Shown: positions 48,119 through 57,747, counted from the first letter of the stretch. The stretch is 64,000 nt of DNA from Teredinibacter franksiae (GCF_014218805.1 NZ_JACJUV010000005.1:1-64000); one strand, 5' to 3'. Notes: generated by a model from the sequence alone, not told the origin. Numbers and translations: made by a program.

Positions 48119-50302
48119 ATGTTCAATTTTTTTCTGCCCTCTAGCAAGGTCCAAAAAGACCGTAGTATTATGCGCGAAACCGACTCGCGCATGGCAAAGT
48201 ACAGCAGAAGAGGGCTGATCTTTAATTTCTGCGCGTATCTTATATGCCTAGTAGGTGGTCGCTTTGTCGATGAAAATCGTGATCTAACTATTACACTAAC
48301 TATTGGTTTACTATTTATAACCATCGTTCGTGGCTTCTTTCTTTTTCGTTTCGATCAACTATACCCCCGGGCGCCGCAACGCTGGCGGCAGAGCTACTTT
48401 ATTGCAACCCTACTGGGCGCATTCTGGTGGGCCGTTATTTTGGTTAGCATTACCTTAAAGCTGGGTATGCAAAATGAAGCACCGCTATTATGGTTGTATA
48501 CCGTTGTGTTTTTTTCCACCACAGCTCACGCGTTTGCGCCCTACCAAAAATTCCTTTCTTACTATCAATTTGTTGGCATTGTGCCGGCGGCTATTTCTGC
48601 TTTATTCGTGGACAACCTAACCGCGTACCTTTACGGTATATTAATGTTGGTTTTCTATTTTGTACTTGCCCACCAATGTCGACTTATTTCCGAGAATTAT
48701 TGGGAACGACTGGAAGCCGCTTACGCACTTGCGCGCAAAACCCAGTCAATGGAAGTTGAAAAGCGTGATACACGAGCCAGTGCGCAATTAAACCGTGAAT
48801 TCCTTACGTACCTCAGGAACGACTTGCACGGCATCTTTGTGCAGTCTGCGGAAGCGTTAAAAGGGCTAGACGAAGGTAGCGTAAACCGCATGGCGTTTCG
48901 CCAGTGTGAACGCGACTTCAAACATGTATTCCTCAATGTAAGCGACTTTAACAGCGTACTGAATAAAGAACTTAAATTGGCAAATAAAGTCTTTAATATC
49001 CGCCATGAATTACAGCATATAGTGGCAGAATATATTGATGACGCTGAAGCCAACGGCATTAGAATTGAAACGGCTTTGTCTCCAACCCTGCCCATGCGCC
49101 TTAAAGGCGATGCATCGCGCCTGGCTCAAATTATTCGCACACTGTTGTCACTTAGTATTCAGTCTATTGAAAAAGGCGTAATTCTTGTTGAAGTAGAATT
49201 TCTACGCGAATACGAAAATGCAGGCGAACTCTACATTAATATTTCCAGCTTCGATGCAACCTTAAAAAAACGTTTACTGAGCGAAAACATCCCACAACAG
49301 GCAAAAGTCAACTTGGCGCTTGCGGTAGCGAAAGGCTTGTCGGATATGATGAACGGTGGCATTGAGATAAGCGACATACCTAATGAAGGGATCCTCTACC
49401 GTTTTGATGCTAAATTCGACGTAGCAGAACAAGCAGGGCATCTTGATTTCCACAAAAACTCGTTTACGGGTCGCAGCGTAATGTTGATAGAAAGCGACAG
49501 ACGCATTGTAGATATTAAACGACGAGAGCTTACTGCACTGGGGTTCGATGTTTACACCGAGGGGCAGTTTAAGCGAGCACTACAGCAGCTTAGTCAGAGC
49601 TATAAAGACAGCCGCCCAATTGAATCAGTGTTATTTTATTACGAAGAAGGGCAAACAGAAGCCAGCGAATTTAGCCATGCAATGGCGACCCACCCCGAAC
49701 TACGCAACACACACCAACTTGTTGTGGCCACAGACCGCCAACAAAAATTAATGCTTAACCAAGGCTTTACCGATAACGCGTACTTACATTACGTAAATAA
49801 ACCTGCAGGTCTTTTTGAATTGGAGTCAACTTTTAAAGAGGTTTACGCTATTTTAGACGAAGCTGAAATATCCATTGAGGACGTCCCCGTAGAAGCGCTA
49901 AATGTTGAGCGTAAAGAAATGCTGCTGATAAGCCGTAGAGAGAATGCCGAGGTACGCGTAAGAGAAACCCTGGAAGGCTTGAATTTTGAGCTCACAATAA
50001 TTTCAAAAGAATCAAAAATACCAGCGGCCGTTAAAGCAAAAAATCCCGCTATGGCACTAGTTGATTGTGATGAAGAGCCGAATTTCATTCGAATTGTAGA
50101 CGCAATTAGAGCAATAGAAACCGAAGAAAAAGCAGAGTTTTACATTCCTATAATTGGCATAAGCTCATCATCCAGCGAGTCTGAATCTACGGCCTACGAA
50201 TTGGGCGTTGATGATTTTATCGACATGTCCAACACCAAAAAACACCTGCGAAGTGTAGTAGAAAATTGGCTGGCACTTACAAACGATATTGATGACCAAT
50301 AA
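48119..50302 (+). CDS. Degenerate hybrid histidine-kinase-like membrane protein
   Basis: A 727-residue protein built like a hybrid sensor kinase but with its active sites eroded. The N terminus has about six membrane helices (FNFCAYLICLVGG to MLVFYFVLAHQC). A dimerisation-type helix near residue 225 reads FLTYLRNDLHGIF where kinases have FxxxxSHExRTPL, so the phospho-accepting His is missing. The ATPase-like part (GDASRLAQIIRTLLSLSI, from about residue 330) lacks the N-box Asn and the DxGxG loop. Two receiver-like domains follow (from about 452 and 599). The first lacks the acceptor Asp, and the second has VDCDE at the acceptor strand but no acidic pocket. It is probably a signalling pseudokinase or scaffold. 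ATG 48119 is chosen with AGGA upstream; ATG 48170 is an alternative. Confidence 0.7.
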   Translation: MFNFFLPSSKVQKDRSIMRETDSRMAKYSRRGLIFNFCAYLICLVGGRFVDENRDLTITLTIGLLFITIVRGFFLFRFDQLYPRAPQRWRQSYFIATLLGAFWWAVILVSITLKLGMQNEAPLLWLYTVVFFSTTAHAFAPYQKFLSYYQFVGIVPAAISALFVDNLTAYLYGILMLVFYFVLAHQCRLISENYWERLEAAYALARKTQSMEVEKRDTRASAQLNREFLTYLRNDLHGIFVQSAEALKGLDEGSVNRMAFRQCERDFKHVFLNVSDFNSVLNKELKLANKVFNIRHELQHIVAEYIDDAEANGIRIETALSPTLPMRLKGDASRLAQIIRTLLSLSIQSIEKGVILVEVEFLREYENAGELYINISSFDATLKKRLLSENIPQQAKVNLALAVAKGLSDMMNGGIEISDIPNEGILYRFDAKFDVAEQAGHLDFHKNSFTGRSVMLIESDRRIVDIKRRELTALGFDVYTEGQFKRALQQLSQSYKDSRPIESVLFYYEEGQTEASEFSHAMATHPELRNTHQLVVATDRQQKLMLNQGFTDNAYLHYVNKPAGLFELESTFKEVYAILDEAEISIEDVPVEALNVERKEMLLISRRENAEVRVRETLEGLNFELTIISKESKIPAAVKAKNPAMALVDCDEEPNFIRIVDAIRAIETEEKAEFYIPIIGISSSSSESESTAYELGVDDFIDMSNTKKHLRSVVENWLALTNDIDDQ

Positions 50303-50306
50303 CGTC

Positions 50307-50344
50307 ATGCATGCTGGTTGCGTGCAAACACAACCAGCATGCAT
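50307..50344. terminator. Hairpin between the pseudokinase gene and xthA
   Basis: A perfect 14-base inverted repeat (50307-50320 and 50331-50344) with a 10-base loop lies in the 55-base gap between convergent genes. No long T run follows on either strand, so it is a likely but not classical bidirectional terminator. Confidence 0.6.
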
Positions 50345-50357
50345 TAATGTGTTCAAT

Positions 50358-51170
50358 CTATAGCTTAAACTCAGACCAGATAGGGCAGTGGTCCGAAGGC
50401 CTTTCCATAGCGCGAATATCGGTATCAATACCTGAAGCAACACACTTGTCAGCCAACGACTTAGTTGCAAGAATTACATCTATTCGTAAGCCCCTTCGTG
50501 GCTCTCGCTCGAACCCACGGCTGCGGTAGTCGAACCAGCTATAGTGGCCATTATCATTACCGTTTACAGATCGGAATGTATCCGTAAGCCCCCAACCTTT
50601 TAAACGCTCATACCACTCACGCTCTTCCGGCAAAAAACTGCATTTACCGGTGCGTAACCAGCGCTTTCTATTATCTTCTCCAATGCCAATATCGTTATCT
50701 TCCGGCGATACATTCACATCACCTATAACCAACACTGCGTCAGAGGGGGAAAAATTAGTTTCCAGATACGCCTGCAAATCAGAATAAAAATTGCGTTTAT
50801 TTGGATACTTTACCGGGTGTTCGTTACTTTCGCCTTGAGGGAAATAACCATTCATTACTGTAATTAATTCGCCATCCAGCTCAAACTCACCGACCACGAA
50901 ACGGCGCTGCGCATCTTCATCATCCGTTACAAAACCTTTCTGCACATTTTTAAACGGGTGCTTAGATAACAAAGCAACACCGTAGTGGGTCTTTTGGCCA
51001 AAATATTCTACGTGATAACCCAATGCTTCAATATCAGCAACAGGGAAATCAACATCTGTTACCTTGGTTTCCTGCAAACCAATAAAATCGGGGGCGTATT
51101 TATCTACCACAGCTTGAAGCTGATGTAGGCGAGTGCGAACACTATTAACATTAAATGAGATACATTTCAT
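50358..51170 (-). CDS. xthA: Exonuclease III family AP endonuclease
   Basis: Cuts DNA at abasic sites and removes 3' blocking groups in base-excision repair. The 270 residues start MKCISFNVNSVRTRL (FNVN motif) and carry GLQETKVTDVDFP, VIGDVNVSPEDND and SDHCPIWSEF at the C terminus, the metal and catalytic sites of the ExoIII/APE fold. ATG 51170 is the family start. The open frame begins at 51212. Confidence 0.92.
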   Translation of the reverse strand: MKCISFNVNSVRTRLHQLQAVVDKYAPDFIGLQETKVTDVDFPVADIEALGYHVEYFGQKTHYGVALLSKHPFKNVQKGFVTDDEDAQRRFVVGEFELDGELITVMNGYFPQGESNEHPVKYPNKRNFYSDLQAYLETNFSPSDAVLVIGDVNVSPEDNDIGIGEDNRKRWLRTGKCSFLPEEREWYERLKGWGLTDTFRSVNGNDNGHYSWFDYRSRGFEREPRRGLRIDVILATKSLADKCVASGIDTDIRAMERPSDHCPIWSEFKL

Positions 51171-51202
51171 AACGGAGTTAGAGGTAGCTAGAGGGAGGGG
51201 CA

Positions 51203-51227
51203 GGGTAGCCATCAGAAACGGCTACCC
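51203..51227 (+). terminator. Hairpin between prc and xthA
   Basis: GGGTAGCC (51203-51210) pairs with GGCTACCC (51220-51227). A T-rich stretch follows on the plus strand, although both flanking genes are on the minus strand. It may reduce readthrough from prc or block plus-strand transcription. Confidence 0.35.
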
Positions 51228-51255
51228 CTATTTTCTATTTTAACCGATCAAGTGC

Positions 51256-53364
51256 TTAGAAGCTTGAGGCTTGCTGTACATTCTTTTTGTTTGACAGACG
51301 AATCATATCCATAAGAATATTACCCGTTTCGATAAGAAGCGTATCGCCTTCGGTATCAATACGATTTTTTGGGGTAGAGGATGCCTGCTCCTGCTCTTGT
51401 TCGTCATCAAACTCTTTTTCACTTTTTTGGAATTCATCCAGCGTTTTATAGGGCTTTTCGCCTTTAGCAACACGCCGTTTGTTATCAATATTCATTGCCT
51501 GTTTTTCTAAGCGCTCTTTTTCGGCTAGTCGCGCGACTTCATTTAGCGAAATTGTTTTTCGATTTTTATTCTCTTCCATAATGGTTATTTGATCGAGAAT
51601 AAAATTAAAATCAGGGTCGTTGGCTACGCGCTTGTTGTGCTCCTGAGTAAGCACAGGAATTAACGCGGTGAAATCAAAATAAGCGTCGTGCGGTACTGCA
51701 CGAATTTTATCCCAGGGCAGGGCATTGTCGTAAGCGGATTCACCCACTTCATCTGAGTCAATTAATAGTGGCAGCGCAATATCGGGAATAACCCCACGGT
51801 GCTGGGTACTTTCACCCGACACTCGGTAAAACTTAGATTCCGTTATCTTCAACTTACCCTCTAATAGAGGTGTCACAGATTGAACAGTCCCTTTACCGAA
51901 AGACTGGGAGCCCACAATAAGGCCACGTTGGTAGTCTTGAATAGCACCTGCGAAAATTTCAGAAGCCGAAGCGCTTAACCTATTGACCAGCACAACAAGT
52001 GGGCCACGGTAACGAGCCTTGGAATGCGACCGATTGTGACGGTTAATTCGGCCATCGGGCGAGCGTATTTGAACCACCGGGCCAAGGTCTATAAACAAAT
52101 CGGTAAGTCGCGTAGCCTCATGCAGTGAGCCACCGCCATTGTTACGCAAATCGAGAATAACACCATCTACGTTTTCTTTTCGCAGTTCATCCAGCAATAC
52201 CAATACGTCTTGCGTACTACTTTTAAAGTTAAGGTCGCGATTGTTGTAGGCCTCAAAGTCGATATAGAAAGCGGGCAGGTGTATAACACCAATTTTGTAT
52301 ATGTTATCGCCGTCTGTAAGTTCAAGTACGGCCTTTTGTGCGGCCTGATCTTCTAGCTTCACTTTACCACGCTGAATACGAATAGTTTTCGGCTCAACGG
52401 CCTCAGAAGATACAACCTCCAACTTAACCACAGTATTCTTGGGGCCACGTATGAGGTTAACAACTTCATCAAGGCGCCAGCCAACCACATCGACCAACTC
52501 ACCATCAGCTCCCTGGCCCACAGAAACAATTTTATCGGCGGCCTTAAGCTGGCCTTGTTTATCGGCCGGGCCACCGGCGACAAGCCTTACAACCTTGGTA
52601 AACTCATCCTCAGAGTGAAGTACGGCTCCTATACCCTCGAGAGAGAGAGACATATTAATATCGAAATTTTCGGAGGTGCGTGCGTTCCAGTAATTCGTAT
52701 GCGGGTCATAAAGTACAGTAAGCGCGTTAACCATTGTCTCAAAAATATCTGAGCTGTCTTGCTGCTTCACCCGATTAAGTTGATTCTTATAGCGACGGTG
52801 AACGGTCTTTCGCGCTTCCTCAACGGTTTTGCCAGAAAGCTTTAAATTTAACAGGCTAAGCTTAATTCGCTTGTACCAAAGCTCATCGGCCTCGGCACGG
52901 GTTTTAGGCCAGCTCGCCTCTTCGCGATCAAGTTCTATAGAATCACTCTGGGTAAAGTCAAACGGAATAGATTCATCTTCAAGCGTTTCAAGAACCGCCT
53001 CTAACCGAGAAACCAAGCGCTGGCGAAAGGTATGGTATACCTCGAAGCCGGGTTTAAGGTTGCCTCGCTTAAAAAAATCGTCGTAATTTACCGCATTTTT
53101 TTGGAATTGCTGAATGTCTTTTTGGTAAAAAAACATACGGGCAGGGTCTAGTGTGGTGAGATACTCCTCCAGAAAACTGCGTGAAAGCGTGTCATCGACA
53201 GCCTGCTCACGGTAATGCCGAGATTGAAGCTTAGTGACCACGTCCTTTACCGTTTCCGCCTGTTTTTGGGTGTGCTCAAGCGGAGCAACAATGGAAGCTT
53301 GCGAACATAATGTGAACAGCAGCGTTAATACTGGCGCTGTTCGGGTGAAAAAGTGCAATCTCAT
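51256..53364 (-). CDS. prc: Carboxy-terminal processing (tail-specific) protease
   Basis: Periplasmic serine protease that trims penicillin-binding proteins and degrades tagged substrates. The 702 residues include a signal peptide (residues 1-24), an N-terminal helical domain, a PDZ domain (SLEGIGAVLHSED onward) and the S41 catalytic core with SASASEIFAGAIQDYQRG (Ser) and GSQSFGKGTVQSV (Lys). The C-terminal DUF3340-type region is present (VARLAEKERLEKQAMN). Length and motifs match E. coli Prc. Confidence 0.95.
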   Translation of the reverse strand: MRLHFFTRTAPVLTLLFTLCSQASIVAPLEHTQKQAETVKDVVTKLQSRHYREQAVDDTLSRSFLEEYLTTLDPARMFFYQKDIQQFQKNAVNYDDFFKRGNLKPGFEVYHTFRQRLVSRLEAVLETLEDESIPFDFTQSDSIELDREEASWPKTRAEADELWYKRIKLSLLNLKLSGKTVEEARKTVHRRYKNQLNRVKQQDSSDIFETMVNALTVLYDPHTNYWNARTSENFDINMSLSLEGIGAVLHSEDEFTKVVRLVAGGPADKQGQLKAADKIVSVGQGADGELVDVVGWRLDEVVNLIRGPKNTVVKLEVVSSEAVEPKTIRIQRGKVKLEDQAAQKAVLELTDGDNIYKIGVIHLPAFYIDFEAYNNRDLNFKSSTQDVLVLLDELRKENVDGVILDLRNNGGGSLHEATRLTDLFIDLGPVVQIRSPDGRINRHNRSHSKARYRGPLVVLVNRLSASASEIFAGAIQDYQRGLIVGSQSFGKGTVQSVTPLLEGKLKITESKFYRVSGESTQHRGVIPDIALPLLIDSDEVGESAYDNALPWDKIRAVPHDAYFDFTALIPVLTQEHNKRVANDPDFNFILDQITIMEENKNRKTISLNEVARLAEKERLEKQAMNIDNKRRVAKGEKPYKTLDEFQKSEKEFDDEQEQEQASSTPKNRIDTEGDTLLIETGNILMDMIRLSNKKNVQQASSF

Positions 53365-53404
53365 ACTAACGAAAACCTGAATATAAATGCAGCAATTAGT
53401 GTTT

Positions 53405-53617
53405 CTACGCCAAACGTCTGCAAACTATAGCATAGAGTGAGTAATCAAAAGAGTTTAAGCGTGCCCGATAGTTCCACCCAATATAAGCTTTTTGAGCCGA
53501 CCTCAAAGGCAATGATATGCCTGAAACATCTGAAGCTGCTCGTTGAAATAACCAGACACATAAAACGGTTGTTCCAATAAAGCCAAGGCATAGAGAGCGT
53601 TTAAAGCTAAAATTCAT
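53405..53617 (-). CDS. Possible small membrane protein, weak
   Basis: An open frame of 70 residues with one hydrophobic helix (LCLGFIGTTVLCVWLF) after basic residues, then an arginine-containing tail. No ribosome site is visible and no family is recognised. It could be a chance frame at the edge of a gene-poor stretch, or a remnant. Confidence 0.2.
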   Translation of the reverse strand: MNFSFKRSLCLGFIGTTVLCVWLFQRAASDVSGISLPLRSAQKAYIGWNYRARLNSFDYSLYAIVCRRLA

Positions 53618-54827
53618 AGAGGTTTTATACCTTGCACCTAGTGTTTTTGCAGCCATAAATGCACAAAACCCCCCAAGTTTGAGAACTGGACGCGAACTTT
53701 AGACTCCCAGATGCACAAATTTAAGGCGCAGGCGTAAAAATCTCCCACCAGAAAACTTGTATTTCTTAATACGGCAACCGCGTCATCGCGGTTCACATGG
53801 CGTCACAACCAACATAGCCGCAATTACAGGTGATATTCAAACAGTTGCACTAATTAGCCCTAGGGGGTTGCCTCATGACAGCGTACACGCTAGAGCCTTG
53901 AGCCTCGACTAATAACCATCGATAGGAAGCTAGCCTAGTCCAGCTGGCTAAGCCAATAGTGCGCAGTGAGCGACTGATAGGGTATCGCCTTAAGGGTATG
54001 GGCTCGCCGCACTTCCGATAATTGCCCGTACACCCAGCTATACAGGGCCTCCTGCGCGGTTTCTGGTAGCCTCCACGCTGTGGTGGCTGGTAGAAACCGA
54101 GTAGGGCAGCTCTACCTAGTCCATCGAGTATGTCCCGTATCGTTTTTTGAGCAGAGAATTTCTGTGACCTTGTAACAGATAAACCACATCATTCGGTAAT
54201 GGCCTATCAAGCCCGCTAGGGTTGATCGATACACAACCGCACGGCTCTGAGCTTTCAAAAATGCGCAGCATTTGAAAGCGAGCTGTACGGCAAATACGCA
54301 CAAAAAAGGTACTTTAAGAGCCTGGCAAATGGAATATGTCTTTCCGTCACCTGGACAAATTCATCTGCCCAATTTGCAACCATGTTACAGATTGCTTTTG
54401 CTAGGCTGGCAGTCTTCTACCGAAAGGAAAAGAGGGCGCGTAGCGCAATGCGGTGATGAAAATGTTTTGTGTTTTATCCACCGCACTCGAAGTGCTGTTT
54501 CTGCCATACGGGGTACTGTAATACCCCGTATCACTCCCTTGAAGGGAGCTTACCTAGCTTTCTTCGCTCCCTAACCCTTTGATCTGTATAGATAATTCGA
54601 GCTTTCAGGCTCGAATTATCTCACTCTCAATGATGTGGATTCGGAAGGTCTTCCAACCGAAAAAGGGTATTTGGCTAAATCACATTTGTCGCAGCTCTTT
54701 AGCAGTATTTAAACCATTGAAGCAAGCAGGTGATATTGAACACCGTTGCTCACTAATCCTCGATAAGTGCTAGGAAAAGATTGTTATTCTAGACTGGGCA
54801 CAATTATAAGCATGCCTTCAATTACCC
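53618..54827. other. Gene-poor region upstream of prc and downstream of the secretion operon
   Basis: About 1.2 kb with several overlapping short frames, none with a ribosome site or recognisable product. It holds an imperfect inverted repeat around 54253-54281 and the three perfect ones listed next. The stretch looks like decayed or regulatory DNA at the boundary of the secretion locus. Confidence 0.5.
54506..54620. repeat. Cluster of three perfect inverted repeats
   Basis: First, ATACGGGGTA (54506-54515) with 54522-54531. Second, CTCCCTT (54534-54540) with 54542-54548. Third, a 12-base stem 54591-54602 with 54609-54620. None has a long T run directly after it. They lie about 200-300 bases beyond the last gene of the secretion operon and could form structured RNA or be protein-binding palindromes. 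Confidence 0.6.
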
Positions 54828-55610
54828 TCATTTATTGCGTGCAGCGAAATAAATTTGGCTGCCTGGCTCACCACACTCTAGCAGTAGCTCGGCGACAATC
54901 CTGTCCATTGCCTCAGTCAAGGCTTTCACATTGTGGAGGAACCTCAGAAACTGCATAAAACGCGACGCGGGTAAGCTGAGTAAGGCTTTGCAGTAATTGT
55001 TCTTTGATTCTAACTGTGTACGCATCGACAAGGATGTAGAAAATCGCATTCTGCAATCGGCAACCGTCGTGAACTCATTATAGCCAGGGAAATTTTCCAT
55101 GCGACTAAAGATAATATCTATTTGTTGATGGCTATTGTTATGCCGCAACAAATGTAATACGCGGTTCAGATTAAACAATAATTGCATTTTTTCACCTTCA
55201 CTAGTTTGGCTCAGGCGTTCTGCGTTCACGGCAATAACAATTCTTGGTGGACGAATCCATGAGCCTTTTAATCGCGCCAAGTGAAAACGGGTTCTTGGTG
55301 TGTCGTGATCGAGCAGTGCGGTGGGTATTATTTGAGCGCGAAGTTGTACGCCCAATATACCTTGGTCACAATTAGAAACAAGAGATTCTTTGTCGCTGTA
55401 TTGATCGCCGAGCACTAACAGTTGCGTTGCTGTATTAAGTTGATACACAACATATGAAATCAAGGCGGCCACAGAAATTACCAGCAATACCGCAAGCGCC
55501 CGAAAATACCATGCCTCGTATGTGCTCAGAAAAATTAGTAGAACCATCGCACCTGCACTTGCAAAAATACCATATGCAAACAATAGAATACTTAATCTTG
55601 GTACGTTCAT
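54828..55610 (-). CDS. Small TssM-like membrane protein without a P-loop
   Basis: A 260-residue protein with two N-terminal membrane helices (LFAYGIFASAGAMVLLIFL and LAVLLVISVAALISYVVY). The middle resembles the NTPase domain of TssM/IcmF: TALLDHDTPR stands where TssM has LLDTAGR, then PPRIVIAVNAERLSQ (TssM: PINGVxVxISxxDLL) and IDIIFSRMENFPGYNEF (TssM: VYVVVTKxDLLxGFxEFF). A Walker A motif is absent and the large periplasmic domain is missing; full TssM has over 1000 residues. It may be a minimal membrane anchor for the secretion apparatus. The match is by eye and could be wrong. It is the last gene of the operon. Confidence 0.42.
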   Translation of the reverse strand: MNVPRLSILLFAYGIFASAGAMVLLIFLSTYEAWYFRALAVLLVISVAALISYVVYQLNTATQLLVLGDQYSDKESLVSNCDQGILGVQLRAQIIPTALLDHDTPRTRFHLARLKGSWIRPPRIVIAVNAERLSQTSEGEKMQLLFNLNRVLHLLRHNNSHQQIDIIFSRMENFPGYNEFTTVADCRMRFSTSLSMRTQLESKNNYCKALLSLPASRFMQFLRFLHNVKALTEAMDRIVAELLLECGEPGSQIYFAARNK

Positions 55611-55656
55611 AGGTTTTTCTCTTTACCATTGTCTTGGTGTCGGTCGCTCGAAGCCA

Positions 55657-56040
55657 CTAGGCCTCTACAATAAGCTGACCCGCTTGTTTAATACTAATCA
55701 TACCTAGCCACGTACACATCAATTGGCTATCGTCGGTGAGTATTGGAAAGTTCGCGAGCAATACTTTTGGATTTCCGGCTATCCAAGGGCTTACTGTCAT
55801 GGGTACGCACGGAGCGGGGGTTGGCACCCCTAAAGCCGCCGCTGTTGTGGCGATAACCGCTGGGTTAGTCGGCGCACTACACATGCCAAACGGCGGTACA
55901 TTTGTTACAGGAATAAAATCCATAATTGTAGCGCCTGGCGTTCCTTCCATTACTCGGTTGGTGGGTAACACATTAAGGGTTGAAGGTGCTACGCCAAAAG
56001 TGCATTGCATCATCGCGCCACTGCATACGCATTTAGGCAT
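55657..56040 (-). CDS. PAAR-like spike tip protein (DUF4280 type)
   Basis: A 127-residue cysteine- and proline-rich protein starting MPKCVCSGAMMQCTFG, followed by STLNVLPTNRVM and repeated hydrophobic beta strands. This is the pattern of DUF4280, a PAAR-like family that caps the spike of contractile injection systems and may carry effectors. The start is firm: AGGAGAG lies six bases before ATG 56040. It follows the VgrG-like gene by 24 bases, as expected for a spike and its tip. Confidence 0.7.
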   Translation of the reverse strand: MPKCVCSGAMMQCTFGVAPSTLNVLPTNRVMEGTPGATIMDFIPVTNVPPFGMCSAPTNPAVIATTAAALGVPTPAPCVPMTVSPWIAGNPKVLLANFPILTDDSQLMCTWLGMISIKQAGQLIVEA

Positions 56041-56064
56041 GATTGCTCTCCTATAAAACTATCT

Positions 56065-57747
56065 CTATTGCGCTTCTTTGGTTTGTAAAATAATGCTGCC
56101 TTCTTCTAAGCGCACAAGCTCGGTATCATTTTCCTTGTTGCGTTTAATCGCCAAAACCGGTTTGTTGTCTTCATATATGTGGCTAAGCGAAGTTTGGTCT
56201 TGGCTGTTTTTACCGAACAATATATGGTTACCCTGTGTTGCCATGGGTAGTTGCACGCCGTCTCCCCAGCTAAGAACTTTGTGAATATGTGCTCGATATA
56301 GGTCTAGGCTTAGTAACAGTTTGGTGTCACGATAAAAAGGAAAGTAAAAGTGGCTGTTAAGAAAGTCCGGTTCTAACATCACTTTAATTGTAAGGCCCCA
56401 AAGTGGAATATTTACTGCATATTCGAACTGACCGGTAGTATCATTGCTGGTAACGTCAAAAGTTTTATCGCCATCTGCTCCCTGCTTACTAACAACTAGC
56501 CCTTCAACGTATAGGGGGTAGGCTGGCTGACGGTACTCTGGCAGGGTTGGCTGGGGAGCGTCGCTTTTGTGTGCTTGTGCGTGGCATTGCAAATGGTATT
56601 GAGTAAATAGGAGGTCGATATCCTTCTCGAATGAACTATCAATGGCTTTAGCGGAAATAAATACGGCGTGAGTACGGTAACTTTTGTCAGCGTAGAAGAA
56701 TCTACGTCCATCGACATCACTGTTAAATTGTATTTCGCAGCCTGGCCAAAAGTTTTGTAGAGGCCATTGGCTAAACTGCACACTCAGCTGCTCGCCTTTA
56801 ACTCGCAATTTGTTACGTTCAAGGTCTTTTCTATCGGAAAATCTGCTTTCGATACTTTGTCTTAATAGTATATCGTGTTTAATCCCCTCAACCGCACTAG
56901 TGTTTTCCAGCTCGCTTTGCTCGTTGTTTTCAGCCAATCCGTTCAATAAGCTAGTGTTAGAGCGCTTGTGCTCGGGCCATCGTGTATTTATGTGGCTTAT
57001 TTCATGTGGTAAAAACGGTGTGCAGATCTGTAATTCCGGTTGTTCTGCACTTAACAGATAGCTATTCAGCTGATAGTCATAGCTAAAATAACCGTTATTA
57101 CGTTCACTATAATCCATCAAAAATTCATAAAAACTGGCTGTATTTTTTACTCCTGTCTCTCCAGTATTACAGTGTTCGGTATTGCCCAGCGCGAGGCAAA
57201 TCATCGGCTGTATTTCCTCGGCGGGTGCGAAATCAATGGCCAGTTCTATGGGGGCGGTTACCTGAGTATTGATAACCGATGACATACAATCATCGACATA
57301 TAATTCACTGGGAAAGTGCTGCTGCCATAATACTTGTGCGGGGTCAGAAAAGTGAATTTGATAATATCGGTAAAGCACCGGTGCGCCAGACACCTGCTGA
57401 TATGCCTGTTCCTGCAAAAACTTTTCCGTCACCAAGCCCTTTATGTTAAAGCCATCTGGCGGAGGGTCTGGTAGGTTATGAACGGCAGATATGCCAAGTT
57501 CGACATCGATTAAGCTTTCTGTACAAAAGGCTTCCAGTAGTTCATCTTCACGTTGGTCGCTCGGCAAATAGAACCCCAGCATGCCAGAAAATCCATAACT
57601 AAAGGCCTGTAATTCGCATTGCTTTATGTTTGCACCAGGAACGCTATAAGCATTACCGTCTACAGTTAGTGTTAAAGTAAAGGCTAGCGTCTCGGCGTGA
57701 GTGGTGTTTTCTCTTAACGGAGAAGAAATAGGGTTGTGCTCAGTCAT
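56065..57747 (-). CDS. Divergent VgrG-like spike protein
   Basis: A 560-residue protein with the general layout of VgrG: an N-terminal gp27-like part (FTLTLTVDGNAYSVPGANIK, then CELQAFSYGFSGML), a central SFYEFLMDYSERNNGYFSYDY segment that matches the VgrG 'FLxRLxExxGxYYxF' region, and a C-terminal OB-like part. The usual gp5 needle repeats at the end are absent. A separate beta-helix-like protein is encoded five genes upstream and may supply them. ATG 57747 overlaps the preceding gene by eight bases. Other gp27-like spike proteins of contractile systems are the alternative. Confidence 0.55.
   Translation of the reverse strand: MTEHNPISSPLRENTTHAETLAFTLTLTVDGNAYSVPGANIKQCELQAFSYGFSGMLGFYLPSDQREDELLEAFCTESLIDVELGISAVHNLPDPPPDGFNIKGLVTEKFLQEQAYQQVSGAPVLYRYYQIHFSDPAQVLWQQHFPSELYVDDCMSSVINTQVTAPIELAIDFAPAEEIQPMICLALGNTEHCNTGETGVKNTASFYEFLMDYSERNNGYFSYDYQLNSYLLSAEQPELQICTPFLPHEISHINTRWPEHKRSNTSLLNGLAENNEQSELENTSAVEGIKHDILLRQSIESRFSDRKDLERNKLRVKGEQLSVQFSQWPLQNFWPGCEIQFNSDVDGRRFFYADKSYRTHAVFISAKAIDSSFEKDIDLLFTQYHLQCHAQAHKSDAPQPTLPEYRQPAYPLYVEGLVVSKQGADGDKTFDVTSNDTTGQFEYAVNIPLWGLTIKVMLEPDFLNSHFYFPFYRDTKLLLSLDLYRAHIHKVLSWGDGVQLPMATQGNHILFGKNSQDQTSLSHIYEDNKPVLAIKRNKENDTELVRLEEGSIILQTKEAQ

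Noticed and set aside
54112..54574. Several 60-100 codon frames in the gene-poor stretch near the secretion locus
   Set aside because: They overlap each other, have no ribosome sites and no family-like sequence; hairpins in the DNA explain their odd composition.
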